Origin: Pauljensenia sp902373545 | GTDB taxonomy: Bacteria > Actinomycetota > Actinomycetes > Actinomycetales > Actinomycetaceae | Length of the DNA stretch: 36,263 bases | Reading direction: 5' to 3' | NCBI RefSeq assembly: GCF_041432775.1 | Contig: NZ_JAPWAG010000024.1 | Coordinates: 1-36,263 of the forward strand | Part shown: positions 9,001 to 16,208 of the stretch, in pieces | Layout of the letters: each line of letters opens with the position of its first letter | How positions within the stretch are numbered: position 1 is the stretch's first letter | Notes under the pieces: model-generated | Seen by the model: the letters and a program-made list of their open reading frames with translations, nothing else | The model's database searches: none | What the model was told of the DNA's origin: nothing | Translations under genes and position numbers: made by a program

Positions 9001-9835
9001 CACGAACGGCTCGCTGGCCGTTCAGGGCTTCCGCACGCTGGAAAAGCGCGTCGGCAACGAGATGGCGTTCCTGGCCGAAGGTGACGAAGAAAAGAAGATC
9101 ACCTACCAGGACACCGTCCTGCAGCCGCGCAGCGTCATCACCAGCCCCGAGTGGTCGGGCTCCGAGCACGGCGGACGCCGCTACAGCGCCTTCGTGCAGA
9201 ACGTCGAGTGCCGCAAGCCGTGGCACACGCTCACGGGTCGCCCGCAGTTCTACATCGACCACGACTGGATGATGGACATGGGCGAGTCCCTGCCGATCTT
9301 CCGTCCCCCGCTCGACCTGGCGCACATCTACGGTGAGCGCCCCGTCGGCGACCATCGTCCCGGTCAGCCGGGTCAGGCCGAGGTCGCGGTGCGCTACCTG
9401 ACGGTCCACAACAAGTGGGCCATCCACTCCCAGTACTACGACAACCCGTACATGCTGACGCTGGGTCGTGGTGGCCAGACGGTGTGGATGAGCCCGCAGG
9501 ACGCCGAGAAGATCGGCGTGCGCGACAACGAGTGGATCGAGGCGAAGAACCGTAACGGCACCGTGTCGGCTCGCGCCGTTGTCTCCCACCGCATCCCGGA
9601 GGGCACGGTGTTCATGCACCACGCCCAGGATCGCCAGATCAACACCCCGCTGAACGAGGAGTCCGGCAAGCGCGGCGGTACGCACAACTCGCTGACCCGA
9701 ATCTTCATTAAGCCGAGCCACCTGGCCGGCGGATACGCGCAGTTCGCCTACGCGTTCAACTACTACGGTCCCACCGGCAATAACCGCGACGAGGTCACGG
9801 TTATCCGCCGCCGCTCCCAGGAGGTGCAGTTCTGA
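6065..9835 (+). CDS. narG: Respiratory nitrate reductase alpha subunit
   Basis: NarG is the molybdenum catalytic subunit that reduces nitrate to nitrite at the inner face of the membrane with electrons from NarH. The protein is 1,256 residues, the usual size. The N-terminal [4Fe-4S] cluster ligands are His70, Cys74 and Cys78 (HGVNCTGSC) and Cys113 (RGCPRG). The molybdenum ligand is the Asp of WYADLPPASPQ (about residue 243). A strong ribosome-binding site (TTAGGAG) precedes the ATG. The C-terminal cofactor-binding domain ends in the conserved YAFNYYGPTGNNRDE region. The stop overlaps the narH start by one base (TGATG), consistent with coupled translation. It follows narK by 68 bp and is probably co-transcribed with it. 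Confidence 0.97.
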   Translation: MTNLESDMTFPTYGGEVKPATGATLFALGSWLRRGKASADARQLFLEGGRDGDSFYRDRWSYDKIVRSTHGVNCTGSCSWKIFVKDGVITWETQQTDYPTTGADMPEYEPRGCPRGAAFSWYEYSPTRIKYPYVRGVLLDMFREAKKRLGDPVDAWAAVVEDPEKARAYKSQRGRGGMVRVSWEEAMEIVAAAYVHTIKQYGPDRIAGFSVIPAMSMISYGAGSRFHELIGATMLSFYDWYADLPPASPQVFGDQTDVPEAGDWFNSQYLIMWGTNLPLTRTPDAHFMAEARYHGQKVIVVSPDFADNTKFADDWLRVQPGTDGALAQAMGHVILKEFHVGKREPMFLDYMKRYTDSPFLVEINEVGEGAHEGVAPTTLVPGKFLTAAKMPAGTTERTENNQFRPLVIEADGTVKDPGGTLADRFGEEGAGHWNLNLDGVEPVMSIMDTDEWEAALIALPRFDLPAASGQASVGGGYVKRGVPARRVNGRLVTTVFDILLAQYAVEREGLPGEWPTDYMDASTPGTPAWQEEFTSVPAAAAIKIGREFAQNAVETQGRSMILMGAGTNHYYHSDEMYRTFLALTEMCGTQGRNGGGWAHYVGQEKVRPIMGWGSFTFALDWARPPRQMISTGWYYMTTDQWRYDGAAASAMGNPIKSSNLDGKQLVDTLVESVQRGWMPCYPTFSKGSTQLGREAAEAGMAPAEYVSQELREGRLQFAIEDPDAHHNVPKILANWRTNLLGSSAKGTEFFLRHMLGTGNEVNAEELEEGNRPASVNWREAHPGKLDLMWVADFRNTSTTLHSDVVLPAATWYEKHDLSSTDMHPFMHCFDEAVNPPWEARTDFEVFQTLARLVGRMAPGHLDTQTDVVAVPLGHDSPDAMTMADGVVPEQTWTPGKTMPKLVAIERDYTQVGYKYDRIGPLVPKAGLASKGVAYNMQEAYEQLGDLNGRAPMDGNAGEGMPLCDTAIKAANMALRFSGTTNGSLAVQGFRTLEKRVGNEMAFLAEGDEEKKITYQDTVLQPRSVITSPEWSGSEHGGRRYSAFVQNVECRKPWHTLTGRPQFYIDHDWMMDMGESLPIFRPPLDLAHIYGERPVGDHRPGQPGQAEVAVRYLTVHNKWAIHSQYYDNPYMLTLGRGGQTVWMSPQDAEKIGVRDNEWIEAKNRNGTVSARAVVSHRIPEGTVFMHHAQDRQINTPLNEESGKRGGTHNSLTRIFIKPSHLAGGYAQFAYAFNYYGPTGNNRDEVTVIRRRSQEVQF

Positions 9836-11385
9836 TGAAGGTCATGGCTCAGATCGCGATGGTGATGAACCTCGACAAGTGCATTGGCTGCCACACCTGT
9901 TCGGTCACCTGTAAGCAGGTGTGGACGAACCGCGAGGGCACCGAGTACATCTGGTTCAACAACGTCGAAACCCGTCCCGGCGTGGGCTACCCCCGCGGCT
10001 GGGAGGACCAGAAGAAGTGGAAGGGTGGCTGGAAGCGCACCGCCACGGGCCGCCTCGTTCCCCGTCAGGGCGGACGCGTCGCCTCGCTCGCGAAGATCTT
10101 CGCGAACCCGACGCAGCCGACCATGAAGGACTACTACGAGCCGTGGACGTACGAGTACGACAAGCTGCTCCAGGCGCCCGCGAACTCCCGCGCGATCCCG
10201 ACGGCCCGCGCGAAGTCCAAGATCACGGGCGAGCACATCGACAAGCCCGAGTGGGGCCCGAACTGGGACGATGACCTCGGTGGCTCCATGGAGACCCTGG
10301 ATCAGGACCCCGTCCTGCACCAGATGAACCTCCAGGTCGCCAAGACCATCGAAGACGCGTACATGTTCTACCTGCCTCGCATCTGCGAGCACTGCCTGAA
10401 CCCGACCTGTGTGTCGGCGTGCCCCTCGGGCGCGATGTACAAGCGCTCCGAGGATGGCATCGTCCTGGTCGACCAGGATCAGTGCCGCGGCTGGCGCATG
10501 TGCGTGTCCGCCTGCCCCTACAAGAAGGTCTACTTCAACCACAACACGGGCAAGGCCGAGAAGTGCACGCTGTGCTACCCGCGCCTCGAGGTCGGCCAGC
10601 CGACCATCTGCTCGGAGACCTGCGTGGGTCGCCTGCGCTACATGGGCGTGCTGCTCTACGACGCGGACCGCGTCACCTGGGCCGCCTCCCAGGAGGACGA
10701 GCGCGACCTGTACCGCGCCCAGCGCGAGATCCTGCTCGACCCGAACGACCCGCAGGTGGTCGCCCAGGCTCAGGCCAACGGCGTTCCCCACTCGTGGATC
10801 ACGGCCGCCCAGCAGTCCCCGATCTGGAAGCTCATCACCGAGTACGAGGTCGCCCTGCCGCTGCACCCCGAGTTCCGTACCCTGCCGATGGTCTGGTACG
10901 TGCCGCCGCTGTCCCCGGTCGTCGACCAGGTGACCGCGTCCGGCAGCGACGGCGAGGACCACAAGGTCCTGCTGTCCGCCATCTCGCAGATGCGTATCCC
11001 GCTGGAGTACCTGGCCGGCCTGTTCACGGCCGGAGACACGGCTCCCGTGGAGCTGGCGCTGCGTCGCCTCGCCGCGATGCGCTCCTACATGCGCGACGTC
11101 TTCGTCGACAACCCGACGAACGAGGAGATCCCGGCCTCCGTGGGCATGACCTCGGAGAAGGTCAAGGAGATGTACCGACTGCTGTCGATCGCCAAGTACG
11201 ACGACCGCTTCGTCATCCCGACCGCCCACCCCGAGATGCCGCGCGGCATCAAGGAGCTCGAGGGCTGCCCGGTGTCCTACGACGTCGAGGCCTTCCACGG
11301 CCTGGCCCCCGCCACGTCGAACCGCCCGATGGGTGGCTCGTCGCCGGAGGGACGCCAGATGCTCCCTCTTGAGGTCGTTCGATGA
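9835..11385 (+). CDS. narH: Respiratory nitrate reductase beta subunit
   Basis: NarH carries four iron-sulfur clusters that pass electrons from NarI to NarG. The protein is 516 residues. The first ferredoxin-type motif is CIGCHTCSVTC (Cys16, Cys19, Cys22, Cys26). The later motifs are CEHCLNPTCVSACP, CRGWRMCVSACP and CTLCYPR. The Trp in CRGW corresponds to the position that makes one centre a [3Fe-4S] cluster in this family. The ATG overlaps the narG stop and the TGA overlaps the narJ ATG (ATGA), so the four nar genes are tightly coupled. Confidence 0.97.
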   Translation: MKVMAQIAMVMNLDKCIGCHTCSVTCKQVWTNREGTEYIWFNNVETRPGVGYPRGWEDQKKWKGGWKRTATGRLVPRQGGRVASLAKIFANPTQPTMKDYYEPWTYEYDKLLQAPANSRAIPTARAKSKITGEHIDKPEWGPNWDDDLGGSMETLDQDPVLHQMNLQVAKTIEDAYMFYLPRICEHCLNPTCVSACPSGAMYKRSEDGIVLVDQDQCRGWRMCVSACPYKKVYFNHNTGKAEKCTLCYPRLEVGQPTICSETCVGRLRYMGVLLYDADRVTWAASQEDERDLYRAQREILLDPNDPQVVAQAQANGVPHSWITAAQQSPIWKLITEYEVALPLHPEFRTLPMVWYVPPLSPVVDQVTASGSDGEDHKVLLSAISQMRIPLEYLAGLFTAGDTAPVELALRRLAAMRSYMRDVFVDNPTNEEIPASVGMTSEKVKEMYRLLSIAKYDDRFVIPTAHPEMPRGIKELEGCPVSYDVEAFHGLAPATSNRPMGGSSPEGRQMLPLEVVR

Positions 11386-12071
11386 GTACTTTCGTCGGCA
11401 TTCCGCGTATTCCTACGGCCGCTCCGGAAACGGAGATGGACCCGCAGGACGCGCGCGGTGTGCGCATGGCGGTCTCGGTCCTCCTGGACTACCCGGGGGA
11501 TGACTTCGAGACCAAGCTGGACGCGGTCGAGGAGGCTCTGGCGGACCTGCCGGAGCCGGCCTCGGCGTCCCTGGCCTCGTTCGTGAGCTACGCTCGCGCC
11601 GCTGGCCTGCGCGCCATGCAGACCACCTACGTGGAGACGTTCGACCAGCGCCGACGCTGCGCGCTCGGCCTGACGTACTACACGCACGGCGACACCCGCG
11701 GACGCGGCCAGGCCATCTTGGCCTTCAAGGAGGTCCTGCGCCGCGCCGGTTTCGAGATGGAACGCGAGGAGCTTCCCGATCACCTGCCGGTGGTCCTGGA
11801 GTTCGCCGCGTTCGACGAGACCGGCACGGCCGAGGGCCTGCTGCGCTCCAACCGCGAGGGCATCGAGGTGATCCGCACGGCGCTGCGCGCTGCGGACTCC
11901 CCCTACGCGCCGCTGCTGGACGCGCTGGTCGCGACGCTGCCCGAGCCGGACGAAAAGACCATTGAGGGCTTCCGTAAGCTCATTAGCCAGGGGCCGCCCA
12001 CCGAGCTGGTGGGCGTGGGCGATCTGTCCGCGACGCCCTTCCCGACTTCCGATTCAACGATGGGACGGTAA
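11382..12071 (+). CDS. narJ: Nitrate reductase assembly chaperone
   Basis: NarJ is a cytoplasmic chaperone of the TorD/NarJ type. It holds apo-NarGH while the molybdenum cofactor and the cluster in NarG are inserted; it is not part of the mature enzyme. The 229-residue all-helical protein has the family core YVETFDQRRRCALGLTYYTHGDTRGRG and the later LPDHLPVVLEFAA segment. The start overlaps the narH stop by four bases. The gene order G-H-J-I is standard. Confidence 0.95.
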   Translation: MSTFVGIPRIPTAAPETEMDPQDARGVRMAVSVLLDYPGDDFETKLDAVEEALADLPEPASASLASFVSYARAAGLRAMQTTYVETFDQRRRCALGLTYYTHGDTRGRGQAILAFKEVLRRAGFEMEREELPDHLPVVLEFAAFDETGTAEGLLRSNREGIEVIRTALRAADSPYAPLLDALVATLPEPDEKTIEGFRKLISQGPPTELVGVGDLSATPFPTSDSTMGR

Positions 12072-12076
12072 CGTTC

Positions 12077-12853
12077 ATGGAATCCGCACTTATGCATGCC
12101 GCGTCTGCAGCCGAGACGCAGTCGCTGTCCTTCCTGGACATTGCCCTGTGGGTGGTCCTGCCCTACGTGTCCTTCGCGATCCTCATTGTGGGCCTCGCGT
12201 GGCGCTACAAGACGGACCAGTACGGGTGGACGTCTCGTTCCTCGCAGTGGAATGAGCCGGCCATCCTGCGTTGGGCATCGCCGATGTTCCACTTCGGTGT
12301 CCTCTTCGTGTTCGTGGGCCACGTCATGGGCCTCGTGATCCCGAAGACGTGGACCGAGGCGGCCGGTGTGCCTCAGCACGTCTACCACCTGATGGCGACG
12401 ATCCCCGGATCGATCGCCGGACTCATGACGATCCTCGGCCTCGCGCTCCTGATCTACCGCCGCCTGGTGGTCAAGTCGGTGCGCGTGGCGACGACCCGCA
12501 TGGATATCGTCACCTACGTCATGCTGACTATCCCGGTGCTCCTGGGCGGCGCGGCGACGCTGCTCAACCAGGTGCTCGGCGGTCACGAGGGCTACGACTA
12601 CCGCGAGACGATCTCCGTCTGGTTCCGGTCGATCTTTTACCTGCACCCGCAGGCGCACCTGATGGTCGACGTGCCCCTCAGCTTCAAGCTGCACATCATC
12701 GCTGGTCTGCTGCTCTTCTGCATCTGGCCGTTCACCCGCCTCGTGCACGCGGTGAGCGCGCCGGTCGGCTACGTGGCGCGTCCCCCGGTGATCTACCGGT
12801 CGCGCGACGAGCGCCGCACGCACGAGATCACGCGCGGCGGTATGTCGGACTGA
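12077..12853 (+). CDS. narI: Respiratory nitrate reductase gamma subunit (cytochrome b)
   Basis: NarI is the membrane subunit that oxidises menaquinol and anchors NarGH. The protein is 258 residues with five predicted membrane segments. Heme-ligand candidates are His72 and His82 in FHFGVLFVFVGH, and the cluster of His190, His194 and His206 around FYLHPQAH and FKLHIIAG. This is the expected paired arrangement for two b hemes. Two ATG codons (12077 and 12092) are possible starts; I keep the first, which has a GGGACGG stretch ahead of it. The gene begins five bases after the narJ stop. A palindromic element begins 16 bp after the stop. Confidence 0.95.
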   Translation: MESALMHAASAAETQSLSFLDIALWVVLPYVSFAILIVGLAWRYKTDQYGWTSRSSQWNEPAILRWASPMFHFGVLFVFVGHVMGLVIPKTWTEAAGVPQHVYHLMATIPGSIAGLMTILGLALLIYRRLVVKSVRVATTRMDIVTYVMLTIPVLLGGAATLLNQVLGGHEGYDYRETISVWFRSIFYLHPQAHLMVDVPLSFKLHIIAGLLLFCIWPFTRLVHAVSAPVGYVARPPVIYRSRDERRTHEITRGGMSD

Positions 12854-12868
12854 ATGGCGCGGCTCGGT

Positions 12869-12893
12869 CCCGGTCTCGATTGACGAGGCCGGG
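12869..12893. terminator. Hairpin after narI, GACGAGGCC-type palindromic element
   Basis: CCCGGTCTCG (12869-12878) pairs with CGAGGCCGGG (12884-12893) around a five-base loop. It lies 16 bp after the narI stop and has no U-run. It is one of a family of palindromes in this window with GACGAGGCC arms. It may end or stabilise the nar transcript. The following stretch to 13145 is intergenic and becomes AT-rich from about 12950; it should hold the promoter of the next gene, but I could not settle on one. Confidence 0.5.
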
Positions 12894-13145
12894 GCTGGGC
12901 GGGCGCAGCGCGCGGGGGCGGGCGTTTGCTCGCCCCTTCGTCGTATATGGAGGGAACTGTGGCCTGATCTGTGATTGTGTTCTATGACCCCTTCAATTGT
13001 TTCCGATGAGTGACATTGGTCGTGCGTGTTGGCCGTTGAGCTGGGTAAAATTGTGTTTGATTTGTAAGTAATGTAAGGAAGCTAAAGCCGTACGGGGATG
13101 CCATCGTTGTGTATTTCCGCTGATTAAGAGGGAGAGAGGATAGAT

Positions 13146-14138
13146 ATGACTGACACCTCCCATTCTCGGACTCTGGCCGAGACGCTCGAGGCAATGGCTG
13201 CCCTCACACCCGCCCAGCACGCTCTCCTGGAGCGTATTTCGCAGCATGCGACGCCCGTGACCGTCGCGGAGTTGGCTCAGGAGGCCGGCCTGCACGTGTC
13301 CAGCGTGCGCGAGACCCTGGAGGGTCTTTTTGGCGTGGGCCTCGTGGAGAAGCAGCAGCTTCCGTCGTCGGGGCGCGGCCGTCCGGCGCTCGGCTATTCG
13401 ACGACGACCCCGGCGGACCCGTCCTTTGCGGCTCAGATGTTGCAGCAGCTGACCTCGTCCATGCTCGCGTGGCTGCGCGCCGACGCCGCGGACCCGGCTG
13501 CGTCGGTGCGTGAGATCGGCGCCCGCTGGGCGGACGCTGCCTTGGAGACGATGTCGGTGCCTGACCACAGTCACGCAACGCGCCGCGTCGCTCGTGAGAA
13601 CTTCAACATCGCTGGTCATCTGGGCAAGGTGCGCCTGTTCATGAACGCGATGGGGTTCGCCTCGGTGCCTCACGAGAGCGATCAGATGGCGGTCGTGCTG
13701 ACGGCCTGCCCGTTCACGGAGCCCGGTGCGCCTGACGATCTGGCCCTTGAGCTGCGTCGCGGCATTGTCGAGCGCGTCTTCGAGCGCACGGCGACGGGTA
13801 CGGCGAGCTGGTCGGTGGAGGTCGATCCGATCGACCCGCTGCGCCTGACGGTGTTCCTGCGCCCGCTGGATGAGCCGAACCCGAAGCCGCTGTCGACGAC
13901 GGTGCATTTCTTCGGTGGGGCCGCTGAGGCGGCCGGCGGCTACATGCGCGAGCTGGCGTCCTCGGAGACGCCCGCGACCCTCGGCGAGTTGGTTGCGTAC
14001 CTGAGTGATGGCAACCCGGATCTGGGGCGTATCCTCGACGTGTCGAGCTTCCTGGTCAACGAGCGTTCGGCCCGCCTGGACGCGGACCTGATGCCGGGCG
14101 TGCGCGTCGACGTGTTGCCGCCCTTTGCTGGCGGGTGA
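13146..14138 (+). CDS. HTH regulator fused to MoaD sulfur carrier
   Basis: This single 330-residue frame joins two functions. Residues 20-70 form a winged helix-turn-helix (VTVAELAQEAGLHVSSVRET, then a GRGRP wing). Residues about 90-240 resemble the sensor part of COG2345/SufR-type regulators (MGF...VVLTACPF...LRRGIVERVF), but only one cysteine (188) remains, so the SufR iron-sulfur ligand set is absent. Residues 251-330 are a full MoaD: it starts TTVHFFGGAAEAAGG and ends VDVLPPFAGG, with the free C-terminal Gly-Gly that MoeB adenylates and that carries sulfur to molybdopterin synthase. No internal start with a ribosome-binding site separates the two halves, and the frame is open throughout. 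A GGGAGAGAGG stretch precedes the ATG. moaE and a moeB-like gene follow directly. The fused regulator probably acts on nar or cofactor genes; that is inference. Confidence 0.9.
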   Translation: MTDTSHSRTLAETLEAMAALTPAQHALLERISQHATPVTVAELAQEAGLHVSSVRETLEGLFGVGLVEKQQLPSSGRGRPALGYSTTTPADPSFAAQMLQQLTSSMLAWLRADAADPAASVREIGARWADAALETMSVPDHSHATRRVARENFNIAGHLGKVRLFMNAMGFASVPHESDQMAVVLTACPFTEPGAPDDLALELRRGIVERVFERTATGTASWSVEVDPIDPLRLTVFLRPLDEPNPKPLSTTVHFFGGAAEAAGGYMRELASSETPATLGELVAYLSDGNPDLGRILDVSSFLVNERSARLDADLMPGVRVDVLPPFAGG

Positions 14139-14150
14139 GAGATTCTTAGC

Positions 14151-14205
14151 ATTTGCGTGGAACGGTCAGGGTTTACATAAAATCCGGGCCGTTTCCACGT
14201 AAAAT
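14151..14205 (+). promoter_or_regulatory. Inverted repeat between the MoaD fusion and moaE
   Basis: ATTTGCGTGGAACGG (14151-14165) is matched in reverse by CCGTTTCCACGTAAAAT (14189-14205), with two small gaps. It fills much of the 100-bp gap before moaE. It could be an operator for the upstream-encoded regulator or a leader hairpin. There is no U-run. Confidence 0.4.
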
Positions 14206-14238
14206 GGCAGTAATCATCTCCCGTTCTTGGAGGATCCC

Positions 14239-14658
14239 ATGTCAGCAGAGATTGCAACAGGTATTACTGACGACCCCCTCGACTCGGGCTCACTGATTGA
14301 CAGTGCGCGCCGCGACACGTGTGGTGCGGTCGCGTCTTTCATCGGTGCCGTGCGTAACCACGACGGGGGAGAAGGGGTGGACGCGATCGAGTATTCGGCG
14401 CATCCGTCCGCCTCGCAGATTTTGCGCGAGATCGTCGGCGAGTTCGCGGATCGGCCCGGTGTGCATTGCATCGTTGCGTGGCACCGTGTCGGACACCTCG
14501 GGATCGGCGAGGATGCGATGGTGGTGGCGGTGGCCGCCGAGCATCGCGCCCAGGCGTTCCGCGCGGTGGAGGGCATCGTCGAGGAAGTCAAGGCGAAGCT
14601 GCCGGTGTGGAAGAAGCAGGAGCTGACCGACGGTTCCCACAACTGGTCGGGCCTGTAA
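14239..14658 (+). CDS. moaE: Molybdopterin synthase large subunit MoaE
   Basis: MoaE binds cyclic pyranopterin monophosphate and, with thiocarboxylated MoaD, makes molybdopterin. The protein is 139 residues. Family motifs are GAVASFIGAVRNHD, WHRVGHLGIGEDAMVVAVAAEHR and KLPVWKKQE, the last holding the catalytic lysines. I choose the ATG at 14239 because GGAGG lies five bases upstream; the frame is open further upstream but only through a TTG that sits before that site. It immediately follows the MoaD fusion gene, its expected partner. Confidence 0.96.
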   Translation: MSAEIATGITDDPLDSGSLIDSARRDTCGAVASFIGAVRNHDGGEGVDAIEYSAHPSASQILREIVGEFADRPGVHCIVAWHRVGHLGIGEDAMVVAVAAEHRAQAFRAVEGIVEEVKAKLPVWKKQELTDGSHNWSGL

Positions 14659-14661
14659 ACG

Positions 14662-15486
14662 ATGACGATTGGCGACCCGTACACGCGCGACGCGGCGGTC
14701 TTTGGCCGCTCGGTCGCGGTGCCGCTGCGTTGTGCGCCCGTCGCGTACGAGGCCGGGGATCCTGCGTTGGAGCGTTTCCGACGCAATTGGCTGGTGTCCG
14801 GCATCGGCGAGGCGGGTCAGGCGCGTCTGGCGGCTTCGCGTGTTCTCGTGGTGGGCGCGGGCGGCCTGGGCTCGCCCGTCTTGCTGTACCTGACGGCGGC
14901 GGGCGTTGGGACGATCGGCATCTGCGACTCCGACGTGGTCGATACGTCGAACTTGCAGCGCCAGCTCCTGCACGGCGAGGCCGACGTGGGGATCCCGAAG
15001 CCGGATTCGGCGGTGCGTCACCTGTCTGGTCTCAATTCCATGGTGCATTTCGAGCGCTTCGGGCATGTGACGCGCGAGTGGCTGGATGAGCATGGGCACG
15101 AGTGGGACCTGATCGTCGAGTGCACGGATAGCTTCGACGCGAAGTACCTGGTGGCTGACTACTGCGCGGATTCGGGCGTGCCCCTCGTGTGGGGCACGGT
15201 CGTGCGCATGGCCTACCAGGTCAGCGTCTTCTGGTCCGCCGCGCCCGCTCCCGTCCCGGCCTTGACGTTGCGGAGCTTGCACCCGGTCCAGCCTCCCCCG
15301 GGGGCGACGCCGGCCTCGCCCGAGGTGGGCGTGCTGGGCCCGGTCGTCGGCCAGGCGGGCACGACCATGGCGACCGAGGCCATCAAGGTGCTGGTCGGTT
15401 TCGGCGAGCCGCTTATCGGCCGCGTCCTCATGGTGGATGCGGCGACGCAGCGTACGGACGTGCTGACCTTCGCGCCGTGGGAGTGA
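14662..15486 (+). CDS. moeB: MoeB/ThiF-family adenylyltransferase
   Basis: MoeB-type enzymes adenylate the C-terminal glycine of MoaD. The 274-residue protein has the nucleotide loop VGAGGLGSP (65-72), the CDSDVVDTSNLQRQ segment with the catalytic Arg100, and the VECTDSFDAKY stretch. The C-terminal GVLGPVVGQAGTTMATEAIKVL matches the family. Two features are unusual. There is no C-terminal rhodanese domain, as in Escherichia coli MoeB and unlike MoeZ. Both CxxC zinc motifs normally found in MoeB are missing: the first site reads LTLRSLHP and the protein ends in FAPWE. An extra 35-residue N-terminal stretch precedes the core. It starts three bases after the moaE stop and overlaps the next gene. 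The fused MoaD is the likely substrate. Confidence 0.9.
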   Translation: MTIGDPYTRDAAVFGRSVAVPLRCAPVAYEAGDPALERFRRNWLVSGIGEAGQARLAASRVLVVGAGGLGSPVLLYLTAAGVGTIGICDSDVVDTSNLQRQLLHGEADVGIPKPDSAVRHLSGLNSMVHFERFGHVTREWLDEHGHEWDLIVECTDSFDAKYLVADYCADSGVPLVWGTVVRMAYQVSVFWSAAPAPVPALTLRSLHPVQPPPGATPASPEVGVLGPVVGQAGTTMATEAIKVLVGFGEPLIGRVLMVDAATQRTDVLTFAPWE

Positions 15487-16133
15487 GTGGCGTGGGGGCG
15501 GCCTTGTCGTACGGCACGGGCGTGCCCCGCGCGCAGCTGGCGGCGATGGTCGTCGGCGGTGGGGGCGGTGAGCGCCTGGGTGGCGTTTCCAAGCCTGACC
15601 TGGTGCTGGGCGGTGTGCGCCTGATCGACCGCGTGTGCGCGGCCCTGGGCGAGGTGGCTGAGGCGGGCGTGGTGGCCGTCGTTCCGCCGACCGTGCGCGT
15701 GCCTGTCGGCGTGGGGCGGACTCTTGAGGACCCGCCTGGCGGAGGTCCCCTCGCCGGGATCGACGCGGGACTGGCTGCCCTGTCCGTGGGGGCCGACACG
15801 TGGGTGGTCGTCGTGTCCGTGGACTGCCCGGGCATCGCCGAGGTCCTGCGCGGGCTCCTCCGCGATCCTGCGGGTCCGGGGTGCGACGGGCGTATCATGC
15901 GCGGCGGGGATCCCGAGCCTTTCGATCAGTACCTCATGGGCGTCTACCGCGCGGGCGCGCTGCGCCGGGTTATCGACGAGGCCGTGGCGCGGCACGGGAG
16001 CGTGCGCGGCATGGGGGTGCGCCGTGTCCTGCGCGCCCTGACGCTGGAGCGGGTGGACGTGAGCGCGGACGTGTGTCGCGACGTCGATACGCCCGAGGAT
16101 CTGGCCTGGTGGGGGTCATACTTCGACCGATGA
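15483..16133 (+). CDS. mobA: MobA-like molybdenum cofactor guanylyltransferase
   Basis: MobA adds GMP to molybdopterin to form the guanine dinucleotide cofactor that NarG needs. From the GTG at 15483 (overlapping the previous stop as GTGA) the protein has 216 residues; a second GTG at 15492 is also possible. The N-terminal loop AAMVVGGGGGERLGG followed by SKPDLVLGG fits the MobA nucleotide-binding signature. VVSVDCPGIAEVL is the metal-binding Asp region, and the C-terminal CRDVDTPEDL is typical. The family's usual LAGG loop is a run of glycines here, a mild deviation. Its stop codon overlaps the promoter-like element of the next gene. Confidence 0.85.
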   Translation: MSGVGAALSYGTGVPRAQLAAMVVGGGGGERLGGVSKPDLVLGGVRLIDRVCAALGEVAEAGVVAVVPPTVRVPVGVGRTLEDPPGGGPLAGIDAGLAALSVGADTWVVVVSVDCPGIAEVLRGLLRDPAGPGCDGRIMRGGDPEPFDQYLMGVYRAGALRRVIDEAVARHGSVRGMGVRRVLRALTLERVDVSADVCRDVDTPEDLAWWGSYFDR

Positions 16134-16164
16134 TTTGTCAGTAATGCCTGAGTGGGTATAGGTT
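16130..16164 (+). promoter_or_regulatory. Candidate promoter of the first Pce-like gene
   Basis: ATGATTTGTCAGTAATG, then GGGTATAGGTT after a seven-base gap, aligns without gaps to 18347-18381 upstream of the second paralogue. A possible reading is a -35 TTGTCA (16135-16140) and a -10 TATAGG or TAGGTT 16 or 18 bases on. The element overlaps the mobA stop codon. Conservation between paralogues supports a shared regulatory role. Confidence 0.5.
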
Positions 16165-16208
16165 TAGAGAGTAAGTGTCAAGGCCTTTCATCCCACCCAG
16201 GTGCGCTC

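Noticed and set aside
6293..9721. 1,142-codon open frame on the minus strand opposite narG
   Set aside because: It is a shadow of a GC-rich gene; the composition is Val/Arg/His-rich with no domain, and narG on the plus strand is certain.
14227..14238. Upstream TTG start for moaE
   Set aside because: It lies at the ribosome-binding site GGAGG, which is correctly spaced for the ATG at 14239.
15972..15990. GACGAGGCCGTGG in mobA as a palindromic-element arm
   Set aside because: It is a single copy within ordinary coding sequence (IDEAVAR) with no partner arm; it is likely codon coincidence.
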